Source: Chara braunii
Lineage: Eukaryota; Streptophyta; Charophyceae; Charales; Characeae
Direction: 5' to 3'
Length of the DNA stretch: 52,340 bases
Assembly (NCBI GenBank): GCA_003427395.1
Contig: BFEA01000609.1
Span: forward strand, 159,000 to 211,339
Within the stretch, counting starts at the first letter, position 1. Each line of letters begins with the position of its first letter. Position numbers and translations under genes: made by a program. Positions 20,400 through 32,162 of this stretch are shown one piece after another. Below the pieces are notes generated by a model, which saw nothing but the letters and a program-made list of their open reading frames with translations, ran no database searches and was not told the DNA's origin.

Positions 20400-21550
20400 T
20401 TCACTAGTTCACTACCAGATGCCGTGACAGCACTATGAGACACGGCGTCAATAGCGTTTTGTCTGCCCAGATTCCAGGTACGCTCTCCAAATTCGGGTCC
20501 TCACAGTGAGTTCCTTGAAGGACTCTCCTCGTAACGTATTTTGCAGGCTGGGAACTATACAACAGCGGACAGTGGTAGTGCATAAGGGCATCTGACAACC
20601 ATCTGCATCAAGTTAGACATGTGTAGTGGAAAGTAAGTGGAGCCACAATCGACTATCTGATTTTGTAGAGTGGACAGTAGTGGAGCGAGGCCCACAGCTC
20701 CGGCGCCCGATGAAAATAGAATTGACATTCCCAACAGGGGGTTCACGGGCAGCGTAGCACATCCTTGGCACGGTACCGTCCTCTCTACCATCAAAAACCT
20801 TTGCATAGCTGGCAGAAAGAAACATTTGACAGCCCTCCTTCCCATGTCCTTGGCCCCCGCCTGCCACAGGCCAAGTTTCGATAGCCGCCAGCCAAGCATT
20901 TGCAAATTCGGCCCAGATTCGGAGTTGATAGAGTCCTGACACGGACTACTGCAAGACTTTTGGATTGCACAGTTTGATAGTTCCGATGAATTCCCTCTGC
21001 CCAAAACTGTAGAAGAGGGCACTGTCGAAATGAATTGACACCCGTCAAAAAAACCCTAGTTTTGACGGTGGTGTGGCAAGGCTATCAACAGTGACCATTC
21101 AGGCACATGGGCTGGGTAAGACGTGCAACAGCCTTTATTTATCATCTTTGAACTGATTGCCCCTTGGTAATTCCGAGTTATTTTATTTATTCGATTGATC
21201 CCATCAGACCCAGGATTCAGGACTCAATATCAGGGCATAGTCAGGCTGCGACCCATATTCCCAACATCACAAAAAAAACGTCTACTGCGGGTCACATATG
21301 CTTCCCAAATCCCCAATCGCATTATTCCTGTGCCCATTTGTCAACAGCCTGGGAAGCGGTGGTGGACGTGACTGCAAATGCATATTTATTTTTCTGAATT
21401 TTCTTTGAAAATTGGCCAAATTTCGTTCACAAAAGTTCTTGCAAGATTCGGCCGGCCAGGCGTGAAGATGTGCAGAAGGCAAATAAAAACATAAGAACAA
21501 TAATAACAAAAAAAAACATCTGCAGAGTTTAGGGGTGGTGCTGTGTGACC
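20400..21550. other. Non-coding, fragments of TIR elements
   Basis: No gene seen. A TIR end (GGACAGTAGTGGAGCGAGGCC) occurs at 20,672-20,692, related to the ends at 16.3 and 20.37 kb. The rest has no recognisable coding or RNA signal. Confidence 0.4.
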
Positions 21551-21971
21551 AGCTTAGGGCCTTGCCACACCACTCTTGAAACGGAGAGATTTCTCAAGAG
21601 CTGTCAGAAGTTCTCAAGAGTTGTGTTTTCAAGAGGTTTCAGCCCCTCGCCACACAGCACTCTCGAAAGGGCGATGCCGTTGGACACAGGATGAAAAACG
21701 AGAGTCATACAGCTTTGTTTTTTTCGCATGGCGTCAGGATAATGGCCTGACAACTCTTGAAAATCGAAAGTCCGTCAAGGGTTCGGCCAAGGACGCTTGG
21801 AAACACATGCGTTGCAGGCTGGCTGGGGTTTCCAATCTTTCAAGAGCGCTCTTGAAAGGGTTTCAAGAGCCACTCTGACAGCTCTTGACTGCCCCAAGTG
21901 TCAAGAGGCTGTGTGGCGATGCAGCAACTCTTGAAAAAGAGTTTTCAAGAGTGGTGTGGCGAGGCCCTAAG
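21551..21971. mobile_element. Small TIR element with many CTCTTGAAA motifs
   Basis: The ends are inverted copies: CTTAGGGCCTTGCCACACCA at left and TGGTGTGGCGAGGCCCTAAG at right, about 30 bases with few differences. Inside, the heptamer TCAAGAG or its complement recurs more than ten times in both orientations near both ends, like the subterminal transposase-binding repeats of hAT or CACTA elements. The AGGGCC terminus suggests hAT. No transposase is encoded, so it is non-autonomous. Confidence 0.7.
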
Positions 21972-22086
21972 CACGGAATCCCCGTTTCTCCACAAGGCCG
22001 CGACCTTGTCCCCACTGGACGGCAGCAAGCCTTTGGAAGATTTCTTTGGGGACTCCACTGCTGGTGGCAAACACAAGCATTTTTAT

Positions 22087-22260
22087 TCCACTATGCCTAC
22101 CTCCGCTTTTTCAGCACACCAACCAATCCCCTTGCTTTTGTTCCACTCTGCCTACCTCCACTTTTTCAGCACACCAACCAATCCCCTTTCTTTTGTTCCA
22201 CTCTGCCTACCTCCGCTTTCTCAGCACACCAACCAATCCCCTTGCTTCCTTTCTGCACGC
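22087..22260 (+). repeat. Tandem repeat, three ~56-bp units
   Basis: Each unit reads TGCCTACCTCC.CTTTTTCAGC, then ACACCAACCAATCCCCTT, then a variable C/T-rich end. The third unit is the left arm of the adjoining hairpin. Confidence 0.85.
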
Positions 22261-22377
22261 GATGGGTAAATCTAGAGGATGTGTTTGCCTACCACTAGAG
22301 CTGGGCAAACACACCCTCTAGATTCACCCATCCCTTGCGGAAAGGAAGCACGGCGATTGGTTCGTGTGCTGAAAAAG
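22207..22377. repeat. Long inverted repeat (hairpin)
   Basis: Two arms of about 75-80 bases flank a short spacer near 22,290-22,303. The centre is perfect for CTAGAGG.TGTGTTTGCC on both strands, and the arms end in the CAGCACACCAACCAATC sequence of the tandem repeat. Arms match at roughly nine in ten positions by eye. Both non-coding. Confidence 0.75.
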
Positions 22378-22950
22378 TGCAGGCAAACTTGCCCGAAAAG
22401 GCAAGTGTTCTTTATCGGGTAACGTAATCCTTGGGAAGTGCTGAAAATTGCTGCAGCTGTGGATGTGGAGTCCTTTTTCGCTTGCCCATTCCCATCAGCT
22501 ACAATTCTGGGCTGGTGGATGTTTTCCTGGCGCCAAGCACCGCCAAGCAGTGGGGTCCCACCCTCGGTAATGGTAAAGCAGTGTTGCCACTGCCTTTCCG
22601 AAACCACAAATCCGGCTTTCCCAAATCTGCATACTTTCTGGTTTTAGGGTTGCAGTATGACTATTCCCTCAGGCCTGTATCTCAACCACTCATGGGTGAA
22701 CCACTCAGCCACCCAGGACTTGTTCTGCCAGCCAGTTTGGTCCTGTAAGGACGCACTCACAATGTGAGTATGCTCGATTCAAGGCTTCCCGTGGGCCTGT
22801 CTGAAGAAGGGCTCAATTTGGTGGCATTGAATTGCTTCCCCCTTCCTTTCCATGGGCCTACGTAGTGGGAATTCAGCGGATGGCAAGTGGTACAATACCG
22901 TATTCCTCCATGCGCTTCTCATCCCCCTCCCTGAACAATGCTGAGAATAT

Positions 22951-23070
22951 GGGTATCGCCACACCACTCCCGAAATGTGCAAAATGAGAATGAACTTCCC
23001 GCTAAAACATGGCCAGATGCACCGGCCACATTTTTTGTCTTTCACATTTCTCGAGTGGTGTGCCGACGTC
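22951..23070. mobile_element. Short TIR element (about 120 bp)
   Basis: Ends ATCGCCACACCACTCCCGAAA and TTTCTCGAGTGGTGTGCCGAC are inverted copies with GAAATGTG/CACATTTC beyond. The CCACACCACTC core is shared with the element at 21,551-21,971, so they may use the same transposase. Confidence 0.6.
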
Positions 23071-23074
23071 CTTT

Positions 23075-23096
23075 ATATATATGTATGTATATATAC

Positions 23097-23160
<64 letters not shown>
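23075..23160. repeat. (AT)n microsatellite
   Basis: TATATATGTATGTATATATACG followed by more than 25 AT units; the Tyr-Ile frames here are artefacts. Confidence 0.95.
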
Positions 23161-23162
<2 letters not shown>

Positions 23163-23475
23163 AGAATACTGAGAAGTGTAGTGTAGGTGGCCCCTACTCG
23201 ACCGACAGCGCTTCCACCCGTTGAAGGGAACATGAGGCCTCTTGGACATCCGTCCTTTTCGTTTCCTTGCTGCATGTTCCTTCTCTCCTCCGTCCATTCG
23301 ATTCGATTCATGATTTGCGCCCCCGACGAATAAGGGGAGAAGAACAAGTAAAAGTTGGCAGCCTTGGCAGCCTTGGCATTCCCCCCTCCATTTCGAACGC
23401 GTGATCATGGGATTGGATCGTTGGTATCCCGTGGTGGTTCTCCCGTGTTCGCGCTCGGGCGGTTGGGTCTACGTA

Positions 23476-23630
23476 GCCGCACTACTGTCCAAATGCACAA
23501 AAGACAAAAACTATGTCGGATAGCGTACTTGAAAACAAAAGCACAAAAAAAGAAAGAAGTCGTTGTATCTTCCCATGTTCTAGGCGAATATTCGGTCTCA
23601 TTTTGTACATTTGGAGAGTAGTAGAGGCGG
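23476..23630. mobile_element. Short TIR element remnant
   Basis: GCCGCACTACTGTCCAAATG at left mirrors CATTTGGAGAGTAGTAGAGGC at right. The CACTACT terminus relates it to the CACTAC-ended elements elsewhere in the window. Confidence 0.45.
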
Positions 23631-23639
23631 GAGCCCAGT

Positions 23640-24367
23640 TGGCGTCGTGGGAAGAGCGCCGGATGTAAAATGTCACTTCACTTTACAACATGTCCTTTTG
23701 TACTGTCGGCCGGTGCTGCTCTAGCCGCGTGGACAGTTTGCCATCCGTCCGATTCCGGCGGATGGACGGGCGCTCAGAGCATACGAGGATTGGGACTTTG
23801 ATTTACCCTCTGGACGTGGTTGCGGTAAGATGCACGCACGCGAGCCGGAATATCGGTCAGAGACATTCAGAAAAGTCCTACTACCATAGTCTGAGTCACG
23901 CGCTCGGCTCCGTTGTGCGTGACAGCTTCCTGAGGCTGCGGGCCGAGCTGCCGATACAGATCGAAAAAAGAAGAAAGAACAAAAAGAAATCAGCGGGGTG
24001 ACGCTGTCGACAGCGGTACAGTCAGCAAAAAAGTCCGCCGCGGGGGAACCCACAATAAGGACTTCTCCGTCTGAATAAGGGTCAAAAGAAGACCAGATGC
24101 GTCGGAGGCGGCGGCGCTTTTGTCCAGTCGCGAATCGGCGGAATCGGCGATGGGCGAATGAAAAGTCTGACAGCTCAGAAGAGAAACATAATCAATAAAG
24201 GAAAAAAAAAAAGCAATAGAGAAAAAAATAGTCGCACGAGAGGACTGTGAATGGCCTTTAGAGCGGTAATGCTGTGATGTGCATTTTCTGCAAACACCGC
24301 TTCGCCCGCTCACCAGCTCTCACACTTCAATACCCAGGCCATCTGGTTCAATTGTGGACGGACGGAA
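23640..24367. other. Left flank of the LINE insertion
   Basis: Most of this stretch shows nothing recognisable. Just before 24,367 the plus strand reads a Cys-x2-Cys piece (CIFCKHRF) that continues, after removal of the LINE, into the older LINE sequence at 31,720. It is therefore probably the end of an older LINE reading frame. Confidence 0.4.
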
Positions 24368-24932
24368 ATCTCAGAAAGTGGGGAACGGGCCGGGGGCCTG
24401 GCGGCGCTTCGAGCGCTGATGTTCCGGCGCTAACGCACCGCTCGGCTTCAGCTGTCGTACCATGCTACGGTACATCTGTTTCGTCAACTCCCAGGTAACT
24501 GGGACGCCTCCCGCCCGTCACGGCTAGTCCATGGCGGTTTAGGGAACTACACCTCCATCCACCCCGGATGGGAACTATCCTGTTATTGGATAGAGTGGAT
24601 GTTTCTCTCAGGGAGGCTCGGAGCAGTTCGCTAGCCCCAAGGCACAAGGTGGACGCCATGCCCTTACATCTTCACTGAAAAGGACTTCACAAAGGACACG
24701 TAGACTTCAATGATCCAAGGAGGTGACTATGTTCTCTCTTCAAAGGCGATGCTAAGGGTAAGACCCTACATATGGAAAGTGTGCTGACAGATTTTGACCT
24801 GACTTATATATTTATAGAGGCCTACATATGTTTAGAGAGGAGATAAAGTGTTGCACAGTTATGTTTCCCTCCTGTTCTTGATCTGCTATTAATCTATAAT
24901 CTCTCTGTTAACGGGCTCTGAAGTTGCTTAAA

Positions 24933-26695
24933 ATGGAATTCAACCTCCCAAATTTGCACGCGGGACAAGAACTCAAACGGGACCCAAAGGTAAAGTGGAA
25001 TTACACAAGCGAAGAAAAAGCCTATATAAAGGAATTGTTGGATGCCTGCTTCCATGACGGTCTCCTCCCTTCGGAACTCTGCATCGGGGAGACCGAATTG
25101 GGGGATGATTTTGCCCGATTAGACCTTGATGAAGATTTCTCAGATGCGCAGACAGATTGGCTGAGAGAACATGCAGTTACGATCCAATATCACCATGACG
25201 CCGGAAGTTTATCCAATGATGTGAAAAAGCAGTTGGTGCGCATCTATGAAAACTCCTGGTATGACCGTGGTGATGTTAGTTTGGATACCAAGCGCGGTCG
25301 CTACCAGAATGAAGGGAAGAATCTGGCCACCTATGTGGCAAGTACCAAAGAAATCGCCGAATGGTTGCGTCAAGAACAGGAAGTAACAATCGAATTGAAA
25401 GGCAAACCGTACGAAATTACCTTTCATCCATGGATGGACTTGGTGGAGATGAAATTTTTTAAAAGTACGGGCGAACCAAAGTTTTTTTGGATTCGATGCA
25501 TAAACGTTTCGGTACAGTTAATGGCGCCTCTCCATATCGCGATTGAAAGGAACTTTGGGCGGGTAGTAAGGGTACACCCATTTGAGAAATTTGATGAGGA
25601 ACCAGAACTGGGGACGGTGCGTTTTGACTTGGAGCCTTTGTCAGAGTTTAGGATCATAAGAGATTGATAATCGGGATCCCCAGGAAAGGGGAGTATCATG
25701 TGGAGGTCATATCGGCTGCGACACCATGGTGTGGAGCGTGCAAAATGCATTATCATGATGAATCGGATAACTGCTGTCCAGCGGCTGAGTCTGACCCTTT
25801 CGTGGATCCAACTACAAAGGATCCTCTTCCTACTCCTCCCTTTTCTGGTTTTGTCCCCTTGGGTCAAACCCCACCGACCAACGGATGGAACAGGTTTCAA
25901 AAGAGAACACATGGCAAGTCGGGTGGAACTGTTCCAACCTCCAGCGCTACGTGTGGCAAACCTGCAACTCGGAATGATCCAAAGAAGGCAGAAAAGCATC
26001 CTTCGGGATTGAAGGAGAAACTTCCATCGCAAAAGTCAGTTAAGTCCCATCCATCACAAAACTCAGCGAAATCAAAGGGAGCAAGTCTGGGATCAGTCCA
26101 ATCTCAACAGTCCAAGGCCTCGTCGGCGCAGGGCTCATAAAAGAATGCATCTCATCCGAAGTCATCAGAAAATTCAGAGATGAAAGAAGATCGTATTAGT
26201 CCGGTTAATAAGATTAATCCGGATGCGGTGGATGCGGATGCCTTTAAAACCCTGGAAGAGGTCCGAAAAGTTACCCGAGCCAAACCTACAAAAGGCCCGA
26301 ATTCCTCTCCTCTCAAAAGATCCAGAATCTTCTCGGACTTGGGGTCAACGGAACAGGAAAATAAGGAAAAGGAAGACTCGGATTCAAGCCGGGACTCGAG
26401 GGACTCACTGCGAATCCGCAGGAAAGGCTCAACGGCCAGATCCCTGTCCGCAACAGGGCCCGTCAGAACTGTTACCAAGCAACAGATGACGTTGCCGCGG
26501 CTATCAATTCCAGTTATTTCTGTTGCAGGGGATAAACAGGTCGTTTTTCTAACGCACACCAACGCGGATGGCGAAGTTTCAATGCCCTGCACAAAATTGG
26601 ATACGAATGATTGTTTGACGGAAAACTTCATAGTTCGAAAGGTCAGGTCTTTGATTTTAGGATGGGTTGTCGATACGTATGATCCCCAATCTTAA
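24933..26695 (+). pseudogene. LINE ORF1 protein (RNA-binding, CCHC)
   Basis: The ATG at 24,933 opens a frame to 25,667 whose latter half resembles the DUF4283/RRM-like core of plant L1 ORF1 (FWIRCINVSVQLMAPLHIA, GRVVRVHPFEKFD). A one-base shift near 25,660 leads to the frame with IIGIPRKGEYHVEVISAATP and the zinc knuckle WCGACKMHYHDESDNC (C-x2-C-x4-H-x5-C). A single TAA at 26,138 (CAA would read through) lies before a Ser/Lys-rich tail that ends at 26,695. The protein coats LINE RNA as a chaperone. Confidence 0.75.
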
Positions 26696-27087
26696 TATAG
26701 GGATTCACACGGTTGAGACAGACAACGAGCCTTGTGCTCGACTGTACATTGCATGTATGGAAGGGAGGTTTGAAGATGGGCAAATTTCGTCATTAGAGCA
26801 AAATGGCTTTACCTGGACCCCAATAGTCCATCTGTCTTCTCCCACCAATGGGAGCTTGGATCAGGTGAGGATCTCAGGTGACACTCAGGCGAACGTACTC
26901 ACAGATTGACTTTTGGTAGCCTCTCACAGGGAAGTTCTCTTGGGGTCCTCTTTCCTGAGTTACCTGCGCATCCCATGGGCAACCACAAATTTGAAGAGTA
27001 AGGGAAGCGCATGTAAGGACCCAAAGACTTCTATCTCTACTCCATCCTCCAACCGGATCCAACAGTCCGCCGGTGCTTCAGGGGTGA

Positions 27088-30000
27088 ATGGCCCCAAAGC
27101 ACCCAATTAATATCACGACATGGAACGTGTGTGGACTGTGCGATACCGGTACAAGGCGTAAGAGGGACCGACTGAAGACATGGATGCATGAAAAAAAAAT
27201 ACAGATTATGTGTATCCAAGAATCTAAATTAAATGAAGTACGTATCAATGAAGTGAGGAACCGCTGGACTGGGCCGCAATACTAGTTGCCTGCTCAGGGT
27301 ACAAGGGGCGGGGTTGGAATTTTGCTTCACAAGGATTTGGATGTTTATATAATAGATTGGATGGCGGACCTGTGGGGATGCTGGGTATGGGTATAGTTTG
27401 AAATCTTGGAGGAAACTTGGACTGTTATGTCAGTGTACGTTCCTGCTGTTTACAATGAAAGATTAAAATTCTTATAAGAATTGTCGGGTATACTACCTGA
27501 CAGCCCAAACCTATTAATCGCAGCAGATTGGAATACAGTGCTTGACCCGGGCTTAGACTCACCGGTGATTGAACCTATGAGAGTTGATGGACGCCTTTTA
27601 CGTGCGCTAATGAAATCTCAACAACTAACTGATGCATACCGGACCTTGAATCCGGACTCAAAGAAATATACCTGGCATGGATCCCCGGCACCTCCGGTAC
27701 GAGACGTTTTTACTTCTTCTTAGTTAGAGGTACAATATGGGACAGGTGTATGAAAGTGAAGTTAGGTACATCCTCGTTATCCGACCACTGTCCGGTAACA
27801 ACGTCTCTTGATACTAAAGATCCTTCCAACTCTGCCAAAGCACTATTTCGTTCCAATGTGGAGCACCTAAAGGATAACAACTTGATAGAGTGGGCCAAGA
27901 AGCATTGGGACAAATGGCAGAAAGCACGAGGTTTTTTCTCTAATACAGAATCATGGTTTGACACAGGTATGAATATAACGAAAAATCACTTTGAGTTTTT
28001 TTCCCGGATTAAAACAATTGAAGGGAATGCCATTGAACAGAAATGGGTTAGAAGAATCAGAGAAGCAGAAAGGAACTTTGGAAAGCACCTGGTGTCTGAC
28101 GAATACTGGACTGCAGCTCGGAAAAGAACACTGACAGAATTAGACAGCCTTGAAATAGCCAGGCAAGAAAAGAAGAAGGACTGGCTCCACCAAAAAGGGA
28201 TTATCTCCAATGATAGACTAAACAAGGATACCTTCCGTAGGCTACTTCTGCAAAAAAACAAGCCGTTGATCAGGGAATTGTCCCACTCTTTTGTAACTTC
28301 GGGACCTACCAGATCAGATTCACAAGGCATGTGTGAGTATGCACAAATGTACTTTGAAGACATTTTGTCTACGCGAAGACCTCTAGACTCCTTTTCAACG
28401 GACTTGAGAGAAAACTCTGCGTTTTGGGCTAGATCAAGCACCCGTTTACCAACAGAGGGGAGACTAGACATGGACAGACCCTTCACAGTGGAGAAAATTA
28501 AACTGACAGCGGAACAGATGGCAGTTGGGAAATGCCCGGGTTCGGATGGGTTGCCGGTAGAAGCATACATGGCCTTATGGGACGCTGTAGGACCGGCCCT
28601 AGTGGAAATCTATAATGGAGTTCTCGTGGGCGGTTCCCTCTCTAAGGGCATGCAACAAGGAATAATTACCTTGCTATACAAAAAAGGCAACAAATCAGAT
28701 ATAAGAAACTGGCGACCAATCTCATTGCTGAACGTTTCCTACAAAATTATGGCAAAAGCCCTAGCACTACGACTTGCTCACTATCTTCCACCTCTAGTTG
28801 CCTCAGATCAAGGGACCTTTGTAAAACACAGATCGATAATGGACAACATTGCGGCTACTATCCAGACTCTTGAAGTCATTGCACAAGAGAATAGAGATGT
28901 AGCAATCCTCCTTGTTGATATGGAGAAAGCGTACGATAAGGTTGGTTGGGCGTTTGTAGGAACAACTTTAACCCATATGGGTTTTGGTCCGAACTTCTGC
29001 AGGTGGGTAACAGTTATGTACTCTACGTCCACTGCAATGGTGTCTGTTAATAACCAATTATCTGAGGAGTTCAAACTGTCTCGTTCACTGTGTCAGGGTT
29101 GTCCGCTAGCCCCCTTACTATTTGTTTTGCATCTGGAAATATTGTTGGATAATATAAGGAAAAATAATCAGATCACTGGGTTGGAATTGCATAACGATTA
29201 TCAATGGAAAGGAGGTGCACTGGCTGATGACTTAACTATAACATGTTGGAATGAAAAAGAATCGCTGCATGCTGTGAGGAAGGTATTAGATGATTACACT
29301 ATACTATCTGAGGCCTCTATAAATTTACATAAGTCAGTGTATTTTCTGCCTGCATACTTCCAATTACAAGTCAACTGGGGGATGAGACGTATTGGGACAG
29401 ACGCCTCAGATCGGTATCTTGGAGTCCAAGCTGCGGGATCAATTATTGGAAGAAAAGGTATGCCAGAGGATTATGAAATGAGACTGCACTCGACACCTCT
29501 CTCTGTTGGGACGGACCACTATTATTTCGGCAACAACTTTCTCACCGTTGTGGTATCCTCTGCAAGTGCATCTTCTCGGGAACTAAGCTTACAAGAAAAT
29601 CAGAAGGGCAGCTGCGAGGTTCCTATGGAAACCAGAACCAGAAGAAGGAGAGGGTTTTCTCTCCAAAGTAGCATGGGAGAGTATTACTTTTCCTAGAGAA
29701 TCCCGGGGCTTTGGTATCCCGGATCCCAAACGTCAAAACATTGCGCTGCTAGCTAAATGGCCTATTAAAGCAATTTTGGTAGAAAGTAAACATGCCTGGA
29801 TATGGCTGGCAGAATACATTCTTTTGGAAGAATGGAGTTTGAGGAATCCGGCAGATGTATGGAGTTGTTTCCTCATACAGTCCTACTGTTGTAAAATGTT
29901 AAAATCTTGTTTTTGGAAAGGCAATTTGTATGCTTGGTCCAAGGTGCTACCTGATCACCGAGCCTACCCCAATTCGTGGGAAGAAGTGTTAATGCAACCA

Positions 30001-31325
30001 ATTTTTGAGAACCCCCTGATATGCGGTTCGGATGACACTTCATTCTCAGCCAGGGATGCCCCAGGGAATTTTGGGAAAGCCTGGATAGAAAGGGGAGTGA
30101 TCAGAGTAGGAGATCTGTGGGACAAGGAACTAGGTGATTGGCGTACTGAAACCTCAATGAGAACTCAACTCCGATGTCTGAGACTAGTGGAGGAGCACTT
30201 GGCAGACATTCAGAACTCCATACCCTCGGACTGGACACACATACTAAGCACTCGTGGTACTATTGACACTTGGTTGAAAATCCCAGTGAACAATAGTCCA
30301 TCAACTTTTTGGAAAGTAGTTGACCAGCTTGGGGAATACGGTTTCAAGGTAGAAGTGTGGACAACTTATGCCAAAACTCCTTACAATAGGCTCTTATGTT
30401 TTGAGGAAGAACTACAGGTGGATTCTATAAAAGACTTTAATCAAGTTATAGTAGAGGTGACCAGTCAGCAGGAGAGGTTAGCTGACTCAGCAGTGGAGCA
30501 CAGGTTAAGCTATTGGCAGGTGGCAGAACAATAGCTGAGTTAACGATACACCCAGGCCTTATAGGGTGGACTGATCCTGACACTCGGAAATCTGTTAGCT
30601 TGAAAGATTACTTAGCCAAAAGAGGAGTAAAGATACTTCAACAGAAGGTCAAGACGAAACCTGTGGACACTGTGGTGAAAAGACGAGAAGAACAGCAATT
30701 GGCAACTATAGAGAAGTAGGACCTATTCACTCACTAGCGTCAACTTAAAGGTTTACCGTCTCAGAAACAGACTAGTATTCTGTTGTTGCATTCTTTACTG
30801 GTCACAGCATCAGCGATTTGGCTGAGTTCTAGAGGGATGGATGTTGCCACCACATGTACACGCTGTAACTGGGCATGAGAGTCCACAAATCACCTATGGT
30901 ATTCGTGCCCACTGTCGTTTAGGGTATGGAAATGGTGGGAACAATATTGGAAAGAGATTACTAAGGACATATTTCCGTGGGATAAGAGGTGGATTTTGAC
31001 AGGCATACTCCCAACTAATATTAATGCTAATACTAGGTTGGGGTATGTGACACAAGTTATCAGAGGTATTATTTCTGGAGTACTGTGGAAAGACCGCAAT
31101 GATCAGGTGTTTCGGGAATGCCACCTGTCACAGAAGGATATCATTGACAAGGTAAAGAGTGAAATCAGGCATACAATCATCGCAGACTGGAGACGAAAGG
31201 TGAAGAGTAGGCGCAGTGTCAAATCAGTTAGTTGGTTCTCCAGGCCATGGGAGGCAAATGCACGCTTGGTCGTTTTTAGACCAAATGGTACTATCAGTTT
31301 TTCACCTTGGCTTTTGAAAGACTGA
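27088..31325 (+). pseudogene. LINE ORF2: APE endonuclease, reverse transcriptase, zinc motif
   Basis: The endonuclease reads ITTWNVCGL, IMCIQESKLN with the catalytic Glu, GGVGILL, LLIAADWNTVLD and, after a frameshift near 27,730, LSDHCPV. The longest intact frame (27,750-29,696) carries RT: GKCPGSDGLPVEAY, NWRPISLLNVSYKI, DMEKAYDKVGW, QGCPLAPLLFVL and the active site ALADDLT (Ala-Asp-Asp). A second shift near 29,600 leads to the typical RT C-terminal region (FGIPDPKRQNIALLAKW), and the end holds CTRCNWA.ESTNHLWYSC, the zf-RVT type motif. At least three in-frame stops in the endonuclease (near 27,285, 27,400 and 27,478) and several shifts disable it. It nicks DNA and copies LINE RNA at the nick. 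Confidence 0.88.
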
Positions 31326-31680
31326 AGTGGGTGTACTGGAATGTGGACAAACCTCACTCAGGGATTAAAATTGAAGATAATTGAAGCCCACTTTAGGGCC
31401 TTGTTCAAGATTGTAGGGGCTGGGGTCGGGTGACAGGCCTTCTTCTCAGTTAGATTGCTGGTAGTTTTGTAGCCATTGGCCGCATCCGGTACTCAAGATT
31501 TTGATGGTAGGTATAGAAGCCCTAACTTAAGAAAATAGGAGGTAGTTTCCCCAGCTTCTGTTAAGATACATTGCATGGGAAGCCCTGTGGGCTGTAAGCT
31601 AAACCGGCTGATGCTGCCGGGTAGAATTGTGAGGTCCCTGACCTCAATATTGTGATTAATAAAAGAGGAGGGTTTCCATT

Positions 31681-31709
31681 TATAAAAAAAAAAAAAAAAA
31701 AAAAAAAAA
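31681..31709 (+). repeat. Poly-A tail of the LINE
   Basis: About 28 A immediately before the right target duplication; an AATAAA lies some 30 bases upstream. Confidence 0.9.
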
Positions 31710-31719
31710 TCTCAGAAAG

Positions 31720-32162
31720 CTGTGCGAGGAGACGGTAGAGAGGAGGTAGAGAGGAGGAGGCCCGGAGTGGGAATGGACGGATGATTGATGAATGATTGGA
31801 TACTATTCGCCCTCCCGCCTCCCAATGCAAAGTTAGCAGATGAATGGGGATACCCTGCGTTGGTACGCAGAGGAATTCTACTTGACACGATCTGGAAAGC
31901 ACGAAATGCCGCAGTGTTCAGAAACAACAAGCTGTCCCTTCATCGACAGAGAAGCATGGTTAAAGACACACTTCGATTAACTATTTTAACAAAATGGAAG
32001 AGATCTAAGCTAATGGCAGGGGGGGCCCTCCATTGGTTTCAGAAAGTGTGGACAATGAAGGAATTTTTAGCTTTGGTCAGCCCAAACAGAAACTTGAAAA
32101 TTGCGAAGTTTGTGGGGGACTCTGTTGGGGCCGGAGGGCGGCCTGCTGGGGTCGAAGGGTAG
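31720..32162 (+). pseudogene. C-terminal fragment of an older LINE ORF2
   Basis: The frame 31,785-32,162 (RRGILLDTIWKARNAAVF, LTILTKWKRSKL, WFQKVW) parallels the end of the younger LINE (RGIISGVLWKDRNDQVFREC, IIADWRRKVKS, WFSRPW) in order and spacing. It is an independent, related element into which the full-length LINE inserted; its upstream piece lies left of 24,368. Confidence 0.65.

Larger units (their letters stand above)
24368..31719 (+). mobile_element. Full-length L1-type LINE with target-site duplications
   Basis: ATCTCAGAAAG is present at 24,368-24,378 and again at 31,709-31,719, right after the poly-A tail, so the element itself spans about 24,379-31,708 (7.3 kb). It has a G/C-rich 5' region (24,379-24,932), ORF1, ORF2 with APE endonuclease, RT and C-terminal zinc motif, a 3' UTR with AATAAA near 31,656 and a tail of about 28 A. 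Both ORFs carry stops and frameshifts, so it is inactive, but the clear duplication shows a relatively recent insertion. Confidence 0.9.

Noticed and set aside
22087-22260. CRISPR-like array
   Set aside because: The units are directly tandem with no unique spacers, and the genome is eukaryotic.
22938-23408. Tyr-Ile repeat frames
   Set aside because: Translation of the (AT)n tract.
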